A DNA stretch of 6,085 bases from Devosia sp. (GTDB taxonomy: Bacteria; Pseudomonadota; Alphaproteobacteria; Rhizobiales; Devosiaceae), in assembly GCA_025352765.1 (NCBI GenBank), contig JANXSI010000203.1, positions 1 to 6,085 of the forward strand, given 5' to 3'. Below are positions 6,004 through 6,085 of the stretch, one piece after another. The notes under the pieces were generated by a model. That model was given only the letters and a program-made list of their open reading frames with translations, was not told the origin of the DNA and did not search any database. Each line of letters opens with the position of its first letter. The stretch's first letter is position 1. A program made the translations under genes and the position numbers.

Positions 6004-6085
6004 CGCCGCACGCGCTCGTCAGCTTATGCCGGATTGTCGTACTACCGCGTCAGCGGCTTATACGTCGCGCGCTTCGGGTTCACGC
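6004..6085. other. Unassigned right edge
   Basis: No gene can be called. On + a frame from ATG 5986 (within the hairpin) is open to the end and reads plausibly (AGLSYYRVSGLYVARFGFT), but the ATG has no ribosome site. On minus, two frames end inside this stretch, with TAA at 6058-6060 (REPEARDV-stop) and TAG at 6042-6044, so a convergent gene could finish here. The flanking sequence would decide. Confidence 0.3.

Noticed and set aside
5986..6085. Possible partial gene on + from ATG 5986 to the window end.
   Set aside because: The start lies in the hairpin with no ribosome site, the frame is only 33 codons, and competing frames are equally open; not enough to call a gene.
1..6085. Search by eye for mobile elements, att sites, CRISPR repeats, tRNA or toxin-antitoxin pairs.
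   Set aside because: No direct repeats, transposase motifs, tRNA cloverleaf or regularly spaced repeats were seen; the window reads as ordinary chromosomal genes.

Overview
The window looks like ordinary chromosomal DNA from a high-GC alphaproteobacterium, most likely of the Hyphomicrobiales/Bradyrhizobium-Rhodopseudomonas type. This rests on the strong G/C bias at third codon positions, the Rhizobiales-like style of the PAS-GGDEF and GNAT proteins, and a small DUF1127-like protein. The assignment is an inference from protein character, not from a marker gene. I see no rRNA, tRNA, CRISPR array, insertion sequence, phage gene or plasmid function.

Layout. (1) At the left edge, on +, is the C-terminal part of a berberine-bridge-type FAD-linked oxidoreductase, ending at 823. 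(2) A strong hairpin (831-852) separates it from a convergent minus-strand PAS-GGDEF diguanylate cyclase (878-1972). (3) Upstream of that, still on minus, lie a GNAT acetyltransferase (2131-2706) and a DHA2-type MFS transporter (2717-4126). These two are only 10 bp apart and probably form one transcript, read transporter then acetyltransferase. Two hairpins sit between the acetyltransferase and the cyclase. (4) A divergent intergenic region of about 200 bp separates the transporter from a plus-strand set: a small winged-helix protein (4334-4756), a nitronate monooxygenase-family flavoprotein (4794-5798), and a 55-residue DUF1127-like protein (5798-5965) whose start codon overlaps the flavoprotein stop. 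A GC-rich hairpin (5972-6003) follows. The last 80 bp are not assignable.

How the genes may work together. The plus-strand trio reads as a compact operon: a putative regulator, a flavin oxidase/dehydrogenase for nitronates or a related substrate, and a tiny basic protein that is translationally coupled to it. The regulator is divergent from an efflux-pump/acetyltransferase pair, a common arrangement for local control of export and drug or metabolite modification, but no substrate can be read from the sequence. The cyclase carries an intact catalytic signature but lacks the usual RxxD product-inhibition site. I found no convincing novel system. The most useful leads are the coupled DUF1127-like gene, the unusual stop-codon hairpin, and the bulged hairpin in the leader of the cyclase.
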